DNA from: an uncultured Acetobacteraceae bacterium
Lineage (GTDB): Bacteria; Pseudomonadota; Alphaproteobacteria; Acetobacterales; Acetobacteraceae
Length of the DNA: 64,000 bases
Assembly (NCBI GenBank): GCA_903907955.1
Contig: CAIVPZ010000140.1
Location: 1-64,000, forward strand
Reading direction: 5' to 3'
The number at the start of each line of letters is the position of its first letter. The stretch's first letter is position 1. Below, piece after piece: positions 40,265 through 48,959 of this stretch. The notes beneath the pieces are model-generated. The model was not told where the DNA came from. It saw only the letters and a program-made list of their open reading frames with translations, and did not search any database. Both the position numbers and the translations under genes were made by a program.

Positions 40265-40711
40265 TTACTGGCCGTCGTTCGAATCTTCCAATGGCTCTGG
40301 CGTCGTGATTCCCGCGACGTCATTGGGAATTTCCTGCAGAAGACATTGCCCTTTCTGCAGGCGGCGCCCGAGCGCCTCGATGAACCCCTCATAGCGCTCG
40401 CGGCCCTTTACCTGCGCGACGGCCTGCGCGTCGCTTGGCAGGGGCGGCGTAATGGTCAGCCAAAATCGCACGAATAGCGCCAGCGTTTCGGTCGAGATGC
40501 CGACATTCCGCTCAAGCCTTTGCACCTGGCGCGACAGCCTATCGAGACGGCGGGTGAAGGCGGCTTCGCGCCGATCTGCGCCATCCGGCGAAAGGAAGGA
40601 CGCGACGGCCGCTTCGACGATTGCCGAGCGCGATAACCCTTTGCGGTCGGCCAGATCCGCGATTTGCTTCAACAAAGCCGGCGGGAAATAGACATTCATC
40701 CGGTCGCGCAT
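40265..40711 (-). CDS. Ribbon-helix-helix (CopG-like) protein linked to traG
   Basis: 148 residues from ATG 40711, nine bases after the traG stop. The N-terminus MRDRMNVYFPPALLKQIADL, then GLSRSAIVEAAVASFL, is a clear ribbon-helix-helix domain (residues 1-45). A helical, charged segment follows (LDRLSRQVQRLERNVGI). Genes of this type accompany traG in Tn4371-like ICEs. The protein may bind oriT or the operon promoter and link the relaxosome to the TraG coupling protein. Confidence 0.82.
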   Translation of the reverse strand: MRDRMNVYFPPALLKQIADLADRKGLSRSAIVEAAVASFLSPDGADRREAAFTRRLDRLSRQVQRLERNVGISTETLALFVRFWLTITPPLPSDAQAVAQVKGRERYEGFIEALGRRLQKGQCLLQEIPNDVAGITTPEPLEDSNDGQ

Positions 40712-40721
40712 CGGCTGCCTT

Positions 40722-42710
40722 TCACAGTTCGAGTCCATCCGCTGGGTCAAGCGATGCCTGTCGCGCGAGACCTCGCATTTGTTGGCGGAGGACCCGGGCC
40801 TGGCGCGCGGCGTCTTCAGGTTCATCGTCGATGACAGCGAATTCCTCGTGCGCGGACACGTTCGTCGTCTCCCTCACGATCGCCACATGGTCAGGCAGTT
40901 CAGGTTCACGCCGCACGCCGCCATTCGCCGCGTCCTCGGCTTTCTTGATGTCGGCGAGCAACGCGGCAGACGGCTTTTGTGGCGCGAGAGCGGACCAATT
41001 GTCGGGCCTGGATGGCCCCGGTTTGATCGCAAGCGAAGGCGGCGGCAGAATGCGCTCGATCAGCCGCTTGTCCTCGAAATACCGGGCCTTCTTCGCCCGG
41101 ATCGGTGGCGTTCCCGCCAGCATGACGATCTCGTCGGCGGGCGGGAGCTGCATTACCTCGCCGGGCGTGAGCAATGGCCGCGCGGTCTCGGATCGCGAGA
41201 CCATCAGATGGCCGAGCCAGGGCGAAAGCCTATGCCCGGCGTAGTTCTTCATCGCCTTCATCTCGGTGGCGGTGCCGAGAGCGTCCGAGACGCGTTTGGC
41301 CGTGCGCTCGTCATTGGTCGCGAAGCTGACGCGGACATGGCAGTTGTCGAGGATCGAATTGTTGGCGCCATAGGCTTTCTCGATCTGGTTCAGCGACTGG
41401 GCGATCAGAAATGCCTTGAGGCCGTAGCCGGCCATAAAGGCCAATGCGCTCTCGAAGAAATCGAGTCGGCCGAGTGCCGGAAACTCGTCGAGCATGAGCA
41501 GCACGCGATGCCGGCGATTCTTGGCATGCAGGTCTTCCGTCAGCCGCCGGCCGATCTGGTTCAGCACCAGGCGGATCAGCGGCTTGGTGCGGCTGATATC
41601 GGACGGCGGCACGACGAGGTAGAGCGTCGCGGGGCGCGCGTCCGCGATCAGGTCGGAGATGCGCCAGTCGCAACGGCGCGTGACCTGCGCCACGACCGGG
41701 TCGCGGTAGAGGCCGAGGAACGACATGGCGGTCGACAACACGCCGGACCGTTCATTGTCGGACTTGTTCAGAAGCTCCCGCGCCGTGGATGCCACCACGG
41801 GATGGGTTCCCGCGTCGCCCAGGTGGGGCGTGGTCATCATCGCCTGGAGCGTCGTTTCGATCGGGCGCCTGGGATCGGAGAGGAAGGCCGCGACGCCGGC
41901 CAGGGTCTTGTCCGCCTCGGCATAGAGGACATGCAGGATGGCGCCGACCAGCAGCGAGTGGCTGGTCTTCTCCCAATGGTTGCGGCGCTCAAGCGAGCCT
42001 TCCGGATCGACCAGCACGTCGGCGACGTTCTGGACATCGCGGACTTCCCACTCGCCGCGGCGAACCTCAAGCAACGGGTTGTACGCGGCGGACGCCGAAT
42101 TGGTCGGGTCGAACAGCAGCACACGGCCGTGCTGGGCGCGGAACCCGGCGGTGAGCGTCCAGTTCTCGCCCTTGATGTCATGGACGATGGCAGAGCCCGG
42201 CCAGGTCAGCAGCGAAGGGACGACGAGGCCTACGCCCTTGCCGGACCGCGTGGGAGCGAAGCAGAGCACATGCTCCGGACCATCATGGCGGAGATACTCG
42301 CGATCCAGCTTTCCGAGCACGACGCCATCCGGCCCCAGCAGCCCCGCGCCCTTGATCTCCATCGGCGTCGCCCAGCGGGCCGAACCATAGGTCTCGATGT
42401 TCTTCGCCTCGCGGGCGCGCCAGACGGACATGCCGATGGCGACAGCGATCGAGATGAAGCCACCGGACGCGGCGATGTAAGCGCCCTCGACAAACACCGG
42501 CGGCGCGTAGGCATCATAGGCGTACCACCACCAAAAGAAGGCTGGCGGGAGATACACCGGCACGCCACGCGCCAGCTCGAACCACGGTTGCCCGAGTTCA
42601 GGCTGGAAGCCGAGCCTCCACGCCGTCCACTCTGTCGCGGCCCAGATCGTGAAGAGCACGATCAGGAAGACGACGATGATCTGGCCCCAGAGGATTTTGG
42701 TGGCGGACAA
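40722..42710 (-). CDS. traG: TraG/VirD4 coupling protein
   Basis: 662 residues from TTG 42710, chosen because the family begins with SATKILWGQI and a GAGGAA lies ahead; a TTG at 42731 would add seven. Two N-terminal membrane segments are followed by a periplasmic loop rich in Trp/Tyr and a third helix. Walker A is FAPTRSGKGVGLVVPSLL around 150-167, Walker B LLMLDEFPALGRLDFF around 385-400. It docks the relaxase-DNA complex to the mating channel and pumps DNA. Confidence 0.95.
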   Translation of the reverse strand: MSATKILWGQIIVVFLIVLFTIWAATEWTAWRLGFQPELGQPWFELARGVPVYLPPAFFWWWYAYDAYAPPVFVEGAYIAASGGFISIAVAIGMSVWRAREAKNIETYGSARWATPMEIKGAGLLGPDGVVLGKLDREYLRHDGPEHVLCFAPTRSGKGVGLVVPSLLTWPGSAIVHDIKGENWTLTAGFRAQHGRVLLFDPTNSASAAYNPLLEVRRGEWEVRDVQNVADVLVDPEGSLERRNHWEKTSHSLLVGAILHVLYAEADKTLAGVAAFLSDPRRPIETTLQAMMTTPHLGDAGTHPVVASTARELLNKSDNERSGVLSTAMSFLGLYRDPVVAQVTRRCDWRISDLIADARPATLYLVVPPSDISRTKPLIRLVLNQIGRRLTEDLHAKNRRHRVLLMLDEFPALGRLDFFESALAFMAGYGLKAFLIAQSLNQIEKAYGANNSILDNCHVRVSFATNDERTAKRVSDALGTATEMKAMKNYAGHRLSPWLGHLMVSRSETARPLLTPGEVMQLPPADEIVMLAGTPPIRAKKARYFEDKRLIERILPPPSLAIKPGPSRPDNWSALAPQKPSAALLADIKKAEDAANGGVRREPELPDHVAIVRETTNVSAHEEFAVIDDEPEDAARQARVLRQQMRGLARQASLDPADGLEL

Positions 42711-42975
42711 GTTCGGGTTCCTCGACAGCAAATACCATCAAGGTCGTGCGTGGGCGCCAAGGGTTGCAAGCCATTGCCGTCATGGATCGTAGGTTCGGGC
42801 GCGGTGGCGGGCAGAAACAGGGACTATCGTAAGAAGATCGCGGCGCAGCTGTCAGTGGCCGTGTTCGGCCCCGGGATCCGTCGAGCTATTTCAGGAGGCC
42901 AGACAGCATGCGGCCGTTTGGATGCGCTCCGTGGTGAAACAGTTTAGCGTGTGACGGGGCTTCCGAGGTTGTTCC

Positions 42976-43752
42976 TTGCCATCATCTTCAGTTTTCATCG
43001 GGATCGACGTTGCGTGTGCCGTTGGCAAGCGGTTGCCGCTCTGCGTAGTGGCAGTGGACTATCCGCTGATGCCCCTGACAATCCCGAAGCACCTCGCGGG
43101 GCTTATTCCTCGTGGCGTCGGCAACAGGGAAATCATCGCGGCCGCGCCCTTTGAGGAGTCGGCGCGCGGCGTCGCGAGCGCAATCGCGCGTATCCGAGAC
43201 GAGATGGGATGGAAAGTTGAAAGGATCGCCGTCGATGCTCCTGCTGCGCCGCCCGCAAAAGGCTCGCGAGCCTCGGAAGACGAACTTGGACGTCTTGGCC
43301 TGTCCTCCTTCCGAACGCCCGTGGCGACTGCCTGGGCAGGCATCCGTGAGAAGTGCATCGACCATTTGAGCTTTGGCGGCACGGCTGCAACTCTTCCGCA
43401 TGCAAATAAGATTTGGATGCTCTTTGGTTTCAGACTTTTCGCCTTGCTGAAGGACGAGCTCCACGCCGAGGTCATCGAGGTGTATCCGTTCGCCATTGTC
43501 CGCGCTTTGCTTCCCGCGTGCGAGCACAAGTCAACGGAACAGGGATATCGAGATCAGCTCTTTGCGGTCTCGGCTCGTACGGGATGGGAACCGCAGGCTC
43601 TCGAAGCGAAGCTGAAGGCAACGGTGCCTGGCAGCCGGCATGATCGGCTGGACGCATTTATGGCGGCTTGGGTCGCTAGTCTGCCGCCAGAAGAGCGGCG
43701 CGCTTTTGGCGACGCCCGGCAGCCCGATGACGCGATTTGGGTGCCATCGTGA
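42976..43752 (+). CDS. DUF429 protein, predicted RNase H-like fold
   Basis: 258 residues. TTG 42976 is the likely start because the conserved first strand FIGIDVA sits right after it; the next ATG would remove it. Later conserved pieces are VERIAVDAPAA, VIEVYPFAIVRAL and GSRHDRLDAFMAAWVA, with acidic residues spaced as in DUF429 RNase H-like predicted nucleases. The gene lies on the plus strand between traG and the relaxase gene, both minus, so it is an independent cargo unit. Its role is unknown. The upstream 265 bases hold no other gene. Confidence 0.75.
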   Translation: MPSSSVFIGIDVACAVGKRLPLCVVAVDYPLMPLTIPKHLAGLIPRGVGNREIIAAAPFEESARGVASAIARIRDEMGWKVERIAVDAPAAPPAKGSRASEDELGRLGLSSFRTPVATAWAGIREKCIDHLSFGGTAATLPHANKIWMLFGFRLFALLKDELHAEVIEVYPFAIVRALLPACEHKSTEQGYRDQLFAVSARTGWEPQALEAKLKATVPGSRHDRLDAFMAAWVASLPPEERRAFGDARQPDDAIWVPS

Positions 43753-43823
43753 TCTGTTACGTCGGCGGCAATGTGGCCTGCTGCAAAGCTGCGCCTGCCA
43801 CCCCTTGGGTCTTCGAGCGTCGG

Positions 43824-45584
43824 CTATAATCCAAGCTCGCGCTTGCGCCCGAACCCCCATTCGATCCCGCCGCCGTCCCTCGCTACGCCTGACACATGCC
43901 GGCCAAGCTGCTTCTCTAACGGTGGCGACCACGGGACGAGCTGGAAACCCAGGCCGTTGTCGATCATGGCGAACCTGCCGGAGGTGAGCGTGATGCCCTG
44001 ACGATAGGTCCCGGCAACCTGCTCGCCCGTGGCGGTCTGTCGATATGGCAGGCCGGTCTCGGCCGACAGCCTGGTGCCAACTGCGCTGAGCTCGCGGCGT
44101 CGCAGCGTGTCGAGCAGATCGCGCTGCAAAACGATGCGCTGGCCTTGCCGGCGAGCGAAGCCCCCGCCGGCGAGGTGTTCAGCGCGAGCGGTCATGGCTT
44201 GCCGAACCTCGCCGCCGAACCCGCCCATCGAAAGCGGCAACGGCTGACGCTCGACCAACCGGTGATCGAGCCAGGTGGCGCCCGGCGCGGTGACCTGGCG
44301 GGCAAGGTCGATGTCGGATCGGTTCGCCAGCAACAACGTCGGCCGCTGGTCATCGGCGCCACCGAACCGGCGCACCTCGACGATGCCACCGATGGGCGGG
44401 GCATGGGCGAAGGCTTCGGTATCCCGAAACCGCACGTGGTGAGCGCGGCCATCCGTGCCGTCGATCACGGCGTAGGCTTCCCCGGTCAATTCGTCATGCA
44501 GGCCTTTGTCCACGAGCCTGCCGCTGATCGGCGACGTCGCCGCGCCCGTGTCGATGACATAATCGGCGACGCCGCGCTCGAAGCCACTGTCGGTGAAGGC
44601 GCGGTGCATGGTCTTGATGATGTCGCCGCGTATGCTGAGATCGTGGAGGCTTCGTTCCGCTTCGAGCCCGACCATCCATTCGCCGGGGCCGGCGGGCGCG
44701 GCGAGCCCCATTGTTTCCAAATGCTGGAGGCGGCCGATCATGAGCCGGCGGGTCTCCGGATCGGCCGCGCCCGGCTGCTCCGGGCGGAGATCGATGTACC
44801 CGGTCTCGTCCGCGGCCATGCGTATCTCGGTGTCGAGCCGGGTCCAGCGCTCGGCGCCGACATCGCGCTCAAGTGCGGAGCGGATTTCATGCTCGGGTTT
44901 GGGGCCAAGTTCGATCGATACAAGCTCCTCGGCCCGGGAGCGCAAGCCGCGGCTGATATAGTCGCGGGAGATCACGAGGTCCTTGCCGGTCTCATCGACG
45001 CCGCGCACCAAGAGATGGACATGCGGATTGTCCGTGTTCCAATGGTCGACGGCGATCCAATCGAGCCTGGTCCCAAGGTCGGCTTCCATCTGCCGCGCGA
45101 GGTCTCGCGTGAAAGCTCGGAGATCGGTCATTTCTGCTGCGTCTTCGGGTGAGACGATGAAGCGGAAGTGGTGGCGGTCATCCTTCGTTCGATCGGCAAA
45201 TCCAGCATCAGCGGCACGGTCGCTCTCGGCATCGAACATGCGCGCCTGCTCGCCGTCGCGCGTCACGCCCTCGCGCTTCAGATAGGCGACATGGGCCGAT
45301 ACTGGCGCGGAGCGGAAGGCCCGGCCCGTATGACGCGCGACGCGGGCTTTCACCACTACGCGGCGGGTGGGCGTGAACAACCGGTTGCGGCTGAACGCGA
45401 GCCGTCCGCGCCCGAAAGTCGAGCGCCCAAGGCCGGTCGGCTTGCCGGGACCAGATTGCGGAGCGGTATGGCCCGCCCTCTTCGCGGCGCGCAGCACCTG
45501 GTTGACAAAGCTCTTGGACTTGCCCGAGCGGGTACTCCGGATGCGGCCAGGCCGAACGCGAAAATCTTCGCCGGAGCCGCTCAT
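43824..45584 (-). CDS. VirD2-like MOB relaxase (DUF3363)
   Basis: 586 residues. After a basic N-terminal tail, the relaxase domain includes VSAHVAYLKREG near 95-106, HHFRFIVSPEDA near 137-148, and the metal-binding histidine motif HWNTDNPHVHLLVRG near 180-196. Nucleophile tyrosine candidates lie in HVAYLKREGV. The C-terminal half (DUF3363) reads ATWLDHRLVERQPLPL and ends RDGGGIEWGFGRKRELGL. It nicks one strand at oriT, stays attached to the 5' end and leads it through TraG. The gene starts 247 bases from the lytic transglycosylase gene; that gap may hold oriT. Confidence 0.93.
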   Translation of the reverse strand: MSGSGEDFRVRPGRIRSTRSGKSKSFVNQVLRAAKRAGHTAPQSGPGKPTGLGRSTFGRGRLAFSRNRLFTPTRRVVVKARVARHTGRAFRSAPVSAHVAYLKREGVTRDGEQARMFDAESDRAADAGFADRTKDDRHHFRFIVSPEDAAEMTDLRAFTRDLARQMEADLGTRLDWIAVDHWNTDNPHVHLLVRGVDETGKDLVISRDYISRGLRSRAEELVSIELGPKPEHEIRSALERDVGAERWTRLDTEIRMAADETGYIDLRPEQPGAADPETRRLMIGRLQHLETMGLAAPAGPGEWMVGLEAERSLHDLSIRGDIIKTMHRAFTDSGFERGVADYVIDTGAATSPISGRLVDKGLHDELTGEAYAVIDGTDGRAHHVRFRDTEAFAHAPPIGGIVEVRRFGGADDQRPTLLLANRSDIDLARQVTAPGATWLDHRLVERQPLPLSMGGFGGEVRQAMTARAEHLAGGGFARRQGQRIVLQRDLLDTLRRRELSAVGTRLSAETGLPYRQTATGEQVAGTYRQGITLTSGRFAMIDNGLGFQLVPWSPPLEKQLGRHVSGVARDGGGIEWGFGRKRELGL

Positions 45585-45639
45585 GCGCTGACTCCGGGGG
45601 CTGGAAAGTGTGCAGTGCCGCTAATTCCATTGAAATCAT

Positions 45640-45662
45640 TGGCATTCTGCCTGGGCGCGGCA
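45640..45662. other. Candidate nic region (oriT) upstream of the relaxase gene
   Basis: The plus strand reads GGCATTCTGCCTGGGCG about 60 bases from the relaxase start, beside an AT-rich stretch. It resembles the RP4/Ti-type nic core (ATCCTG|CC) with one mismatch in the central hexamer. The relaxase is of the same VirD2 type. No clear inverted repeat was found next to it, so this is a weak prediction. Confidence 0.3.
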
Positions 45663-45831
45663 CGCGACCCGACCGAGCGGCACGGAGAAAGACAAGCCCG
45701 ATCAAGGGCTTGGATGACGTCCGGAGACCCGCTTTTATCTAGCCGTCGTCTGGTCGTGTTGCCCTCTCCAGCCCCTTCCATCGTCAAACCCACGATGCAG
45801 TCCGCCAGTGCCCGAAGAAATGCGCCATCGC

Positions 45832-46632
45832 TCACCGGGGCCGCTCCCGAGCAGAGACCCGCACGAAGATGCTGTCTGAACGCGGCACGAGAGCCGACAG
45901 ATCGACGACGCGACGGGTGTTTGGCGAACGGATCGGCCGCACGGATGCCGACACTTCATCGACACCCGGAGCGATTTCGTGTTGTCCGACAAAGATCGGC
46001 CCCTCGGTCCAGGAACGCGCGACCGAAGCGATCGCAATTGCGCCCTCGATCTGCCCTTCACCGATCAGCGGTGCGATCGCGGCAACATAAGCGCGCGTTT
46101 CGTTCGGAAGCTGTCGGCCTGTCGCCAAATGGTCCTCATACCGTCCCGGTCCGGCATTGTAGGCGGCGAGAAAGCCCGGCGATCCATATCGATCGTGCAG
46201 CTGTCGAAGAAACGCCGCACCCGCCAAAATATTGTCGTGCGGATCGTAGGGATTGGCGCCGAGGCCGTGACGGGCGCGAAGGGTCGCCCATGTCGCCGGC
46301 ATGATCTGCATCAGGCCCATCGCGCCTTTCGGAGAGAGGGCCTGTATGTCTTCCCCGCTCTCGGCATGCAGGACGGCGCGGATCCAGGACACGGGAATCC
46401 CGAATCGCTGTGACGCCTCCGCGACAAACGCCGTGAAGGGATCGGCGACGCGCGCGACAGATGCGGCGTTGCCCTGTGCGAATGCCGGCGACACGAAGGC
46501 CGTGGTACCCGCCATGCCCATCATCGCGATGATAGCGGTCGCAATGGCTGTTGGACGGGCGCGCAATCGGCCGCCGATCTGACGTGCGCTGGCCAGCGGC
46601 TGCTCGGCTGCGCGATGAGTTGTCGTGTGCAT
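45832..46632 (-). CDS. Lytic transglycosylase of the transfer system (VirB1/TrbN-like)
   Basis: 266 residues with a signal sequence ending near ...FVSPAFAQ (residues 1-53). The SLT domain has the catalytic glutamate in LHAESGEDIQALSPKGAMG near residue 92, MQIMPATWATL, and FLAAYNAGPGRYEDH. It locally opens peptidoglycan so the mating channel can cross the wall. DUF736 ends three bases upstream. The C-terminal 60 residues are low complexity. Confidence 0.92.
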   Translation of the reverse strand: MHTTTHRAAEQPLASARQIGGRLRARPTAIATAIIAMMGMAGTTAFVSPAFAQGNAASVARVADPFTAFVAEASQRFGIPVSWIRAVLHAESGEDIQALSPKGAMGLMQIMPATWATLRARHGLGANPYDPHDNILAGAAFLRQLHDRYGSPGFLAAYNAGPGRYEDHLATGRQLPNETRAYVAAIAPLIGEGQIEGAIAIASVARSWTEGPIFVGQHEIAPGVDEVSASVRPIRSPNTRRVVDLSALVPRSDSIFVRVSARERPR

Positions 46633-46635
46633 GGG

Positions 46636-46974
46636 TCAGCCTCGCTCGTCGCGTTTCGCCGGGCGGTTCCAGAGCAGATTGAAACTCGATCCCTTCGCTT
46701 CAGCCTGGAACAAATTCGCGCGGATGGGCTGCGTGAAGACCGGATCGTCGATCAGCAACGAGACATACGCTCCGGCCTTCTCGCCGGTGCGCGTCCAAGC
46801 GGCGCCGACCTCGGGGCCATCGGCGCTGTCGCCTGCGTGAATCCGAAAGTCCGGCGCGTTCTCGCCGTCCCCAGCATTGGCCGGAACGAGGGTGAGTTCG
46901 ACATCGATCGTGAGCGTATGGAGCCGGCCGTAATAGCCGTCTTGGATGCGGGTGAAATTACCGATGTGAGCCAT
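46636..46974 (-). CDS. DUF736 protein, first copy
   Basis: 112 residues from ATG 46974. It reads MAHIGNFTRIQDGYYGRLHT, with VGAAWTRTGEKAGAYVSLLI and FTQPIRANLF, the DUF736 pattern. The protein is beta-rich, small and soluble. DUF736 genes are nearly constant in ICEs and rhizobial plasmids next to traF or rep genes, but their job is unknown. A paralogue lies at 52234. Confidence 0.88.
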   Translation of the reverse strand: MAHIGNFTRIQDGYYGRLHTLTIDVELTLVPANAGDGENAPDFRIHAGDSADGPEVGAAWTRTGEKAGAYVSLLIDDPVFTQPIRANLFQAEAKGSSFNLLWNRPAKRDERG

Positions 46975-47009
46975 GGGAACGTCCTTTCCATTACAGGGTT
47001 GCGGTGGTC

Positions 47010-47555
47010 TCAGTGCGTTGCGGCGCGCCAAACAAAGCGGCCGTCGTCTCCTTCATCGGTCCAAAGAGGAACCGCGCGACCGACGATCGAGCTGGCTGGA
47101 AGCGGGCCGAAATACCGGCCGTCCAGACTGTCGGGCACGCCGGGGTTCATCAGAAAAACGTCGCCTGCGGCAACGGTCTGACAGCCTTGCCAGTCAGGGA
47201 GATCGCGTCCGCGCCGGTCGCGGGCTTGCGCATCGCCGACCTCGACGTGATCGATGGTGATGCGCAGCCCATGCCGGCAGACGCTCTGTCCCGGTAGTGC
47301 CAGAACATGTTTCATCAAGGGCACGCCGCGCGGCAGGTAGCCGCCATCGGCGAGGAAGCTCGCGATGGGTTCCGGCGGCATGACGGCGACAAGTTCGGTG
47401 TCGCGTAGCGCGCCTGGTGGCCGCACGGCGTAGAGGCCGATCGGGGTGCTCGCGCTGGCGTTCCAGATGAGCCTGGGAAGAGGCTTGACGAACGCGGCGC
47501 CCACGGTCGCCATCGCCGAAAAATAGGTGGCCATGACCCATCCGAAGCGGGTCAT
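47010..47555 (-). CDS. traF: TraF, S26-family signal peptidase for conjugation
   Basis: 181 residues from ATG 47555, overlapping the DUF2840 stop by four bases. One N-terminal membrane helix is followed by the serine motif NASASTPIGLY near residues 35-45 and the lysine motif VPLMKHVLALPGQSV near 90-104. That gives the Ser/Lys dyad of S26 peptidases. In RP4, TraF matures and cyclises the TrbC pilin, and the same is likely here. Confidence 0.93.
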   Translation of the reverse strand: MTRFGWVMATYFSAMATVGAAFVKPLPRLIWNASASTPIGLYAVRPPGALRDTELVAVMPPEPIASFLADGGYLPRGVPLMKHVLALPGQSVCRHGLRITIDHVEVGDAQARDRRGRDLPDWQGCQTVAAGDVFLMNPGVPDSLDGRYFGPLPASSIVGRAVPLWTDEGDDGRFVWRAATH

Positions 47556-48073
47556 GGCTGCGCCCTCCGGCGCAACAGCCACGCATCGTGCTGCGCGCGC
47601 GTATAGGGCCGCGGTTCGTGTCCTACCGTCAGGCGGCTGTAGACATGGCGCCAATGGTCCGGCGCGATGTCGGCCGGTTCGACGCCGATCGCTTCCACGG
47701 CATCGATGGCCTGAAGCACCCGCTCGACCTTCGGCCAGCCATCGATGTGCAGCAGGATTTCGCCGCCGGGACGGACGAAGGGAAGCGTCTGATAGGATTC
47801 CCGCGCGGCGACGGCGCGCACGATATCGATGCGCGAACTGACGGTTCCGAAGTCGTTGGCGGACCAGCGCACGAACGCGAAGACGGTGCCGCTTCGGAAG
47901 CTAAGGGTGCGGCGGCGACGGTCGAGGATTTTCTCTTCGACGTAATCGCCGAAGCGGATCCAGTTCTCGATCCTCTTCTCGTACCAGGTCAGTTCGACCT
48001 GCGTGAGGCTGTCGGACAAGCGGCCGGTATGCGACTCTTGCCGATGCGCGGCGGACGGCGCGTTGTCGGTCAT
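47552..48073 (-). CDS. DUF2840 protein
   Basis: 173 residues. The conserved part runs VELTWYEKRIENWIRFGDY, RSGTVFAFVRWSANDFGTV and GGEILLHIDGWPKVERVL. This domain of unknown function is found almost only between parA/repA and traF in ICEs of this type. It overlaps both neighbours by four bases, so it belongs to the partition-to-traF operon. There is no signal peptide or membrane helix. A cytoplasmic role in replication or transfer control is likely. Confidence 0.85.
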   Translation of the reverse strand: MTDNAPSAAHRQESHTGRLSDSLTQVELTWYEKRIENWIRFGDYVEEKILDRRRRTLSFRSGTVFAFVRWSANDFGTVSSRIDIVRAVAARESYQTLPFVRPGGEILLHIDGWPKVERVLQAIDAVEAIGVEPADIAPDHWRHVYSRLTVGHEPRPYTRAQHDAWLLRRRAQP

Positions 48074-48324
48074 GATGCGTCTCCAGAGTCTTCGGGAAAT
48101 TCGCGCGCCAGCAGCTCGCGCAGCATGTCGGCGACTGTGACGCCGCGCCGGAAAGCGGCGACCTTGATGCGGCCGCGCAACCCGGGCGTGACGTCGATGG
48201 TGAGCCGAGCGGTGAAAGCATCGACCTTCGCCGGAGCGCCGGCCGGCAAATCCGGCGCTTTGATCCAGCTCTCAGCGTCGCCGGGACGGGAGGCAAAGCC
48301 GCGCTTCGATTGACGTTCGGTCAT
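48070..48324 (-). CDS. Small ribbon-helix-helix partner of ParA
   Basis: 84 residues. The C-terminal half ARLTIDVTPGLRGRIKVAA, RRGVTVADMLRELLAREF is a ribbon-helix-helix DNA-binding fold; the N-terminus is disordered. It sits directly after parA with a four-base overlap at both ends. It therefore takes the place of a ParB/ParG centromere-binding protein. Type Ib partition systems use just such a small RHH protein. Confidence 0.82.
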   Translation of the reverse strand: MTERQSKRGFASRPGDAESWIKAPDLPAGAPAKVDAFTARLTIDVTPGLRGRIKVAAFRRGVTVADMLRELLAREFPEDSGDAS

Positions 48325-48959
48325 CGGCCGATCCTCGCGATCTCGGCGGCGAGTGCTGCGATTTCGCGCGCGGCCGGACTATTCGCGTCGAGGTCGGCGA
48401 CAAGCCGGCCTGTTCGCGCGCTATCGGTAAAGGCGACGCGCTGTCCGATAGTGACCTTGAGGACCGGCGGCTGGTGATCGGCCAGCGATTCGGCGGTTTC
48501 CCGCGCGATGACGGTGCGCGCGGCGCATCGATTGAGGACAAAGCGCGCGGCGAGTTGCGGCCGGAAAATGCGCGCCTCGTCGATCAGCTTCAGCGTCTCG
48601 CCCGAAGCCCAGCCGTCGAACGGCGAAGGCTGCGCGGGGATCAGGACGAGATCGGTAGCGAGCAGCGCCGAGCGCATCAGCCCAGCGACACGCGGCGGCC
48701 CGTCGATGACGATGTGATCGGCGTCGCGCGCGAGTTCGGGCGCTTCCCGATGAAGCGTGTCGCGCGCCAGGCCGATGACGCCGAACAGCCTCGGCAGCCC
48801 TTCCTTTGCCCGCTGCTCGGACCAATCGAGAGCGGAGCCTTGCGGGTCGGCATCGATAAGGGTGACGCGGCGGCCTTCGCGAGCCCATTGGCCCGCCAGA
48901 TGAAGCGCCAGCGTCGTCTTGCCGACGCCGCCCTTCTGATTGAGGAGCGCGACGATCAC
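48321..48959 (-). CDS. parA: ParA-family partition ATPase
   Basis: 212 residues. The deviant Walker A is LLNQKGGVGKTTLALHLA near residues 5-22, followed by VTLIDADPQGSALDW and VIDGPPRVAGLMRSAL. Its small size and lack of an N-terminal HTH make it type Ib. Together with the RHH protein it should keep extrachromosomal copies of the element from being lost. It overlaps repA and the RHH gene by four bases each. Confidence 0.93.
   Translation of the reverse strand: MIVALLNQKGGVGKTTLALHLAGQWAREGRRVTLIDADPQGSALDWSEQRAKEGLPRLFGVIGLARDTLHREAPELARDADHIVIDGPPRVAGLMRSALLATDLVLIPAQPSPFDGWASGETLKLIDEARIFRPQLAARFVLNRCAARTVIARETAESLADHQPPVLKVTIGQRVAFTDSARTGRLVADLDANSPAAREIAALAAEIARIGR

Noticed and set aside
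40779-42947. 722-residue plus-strand open frame opposite traG
   Set aside because: It is antisense to traG, whose Walker motifs and membrane segments are clear. The frame is Arg/Gly-rich without any domain.
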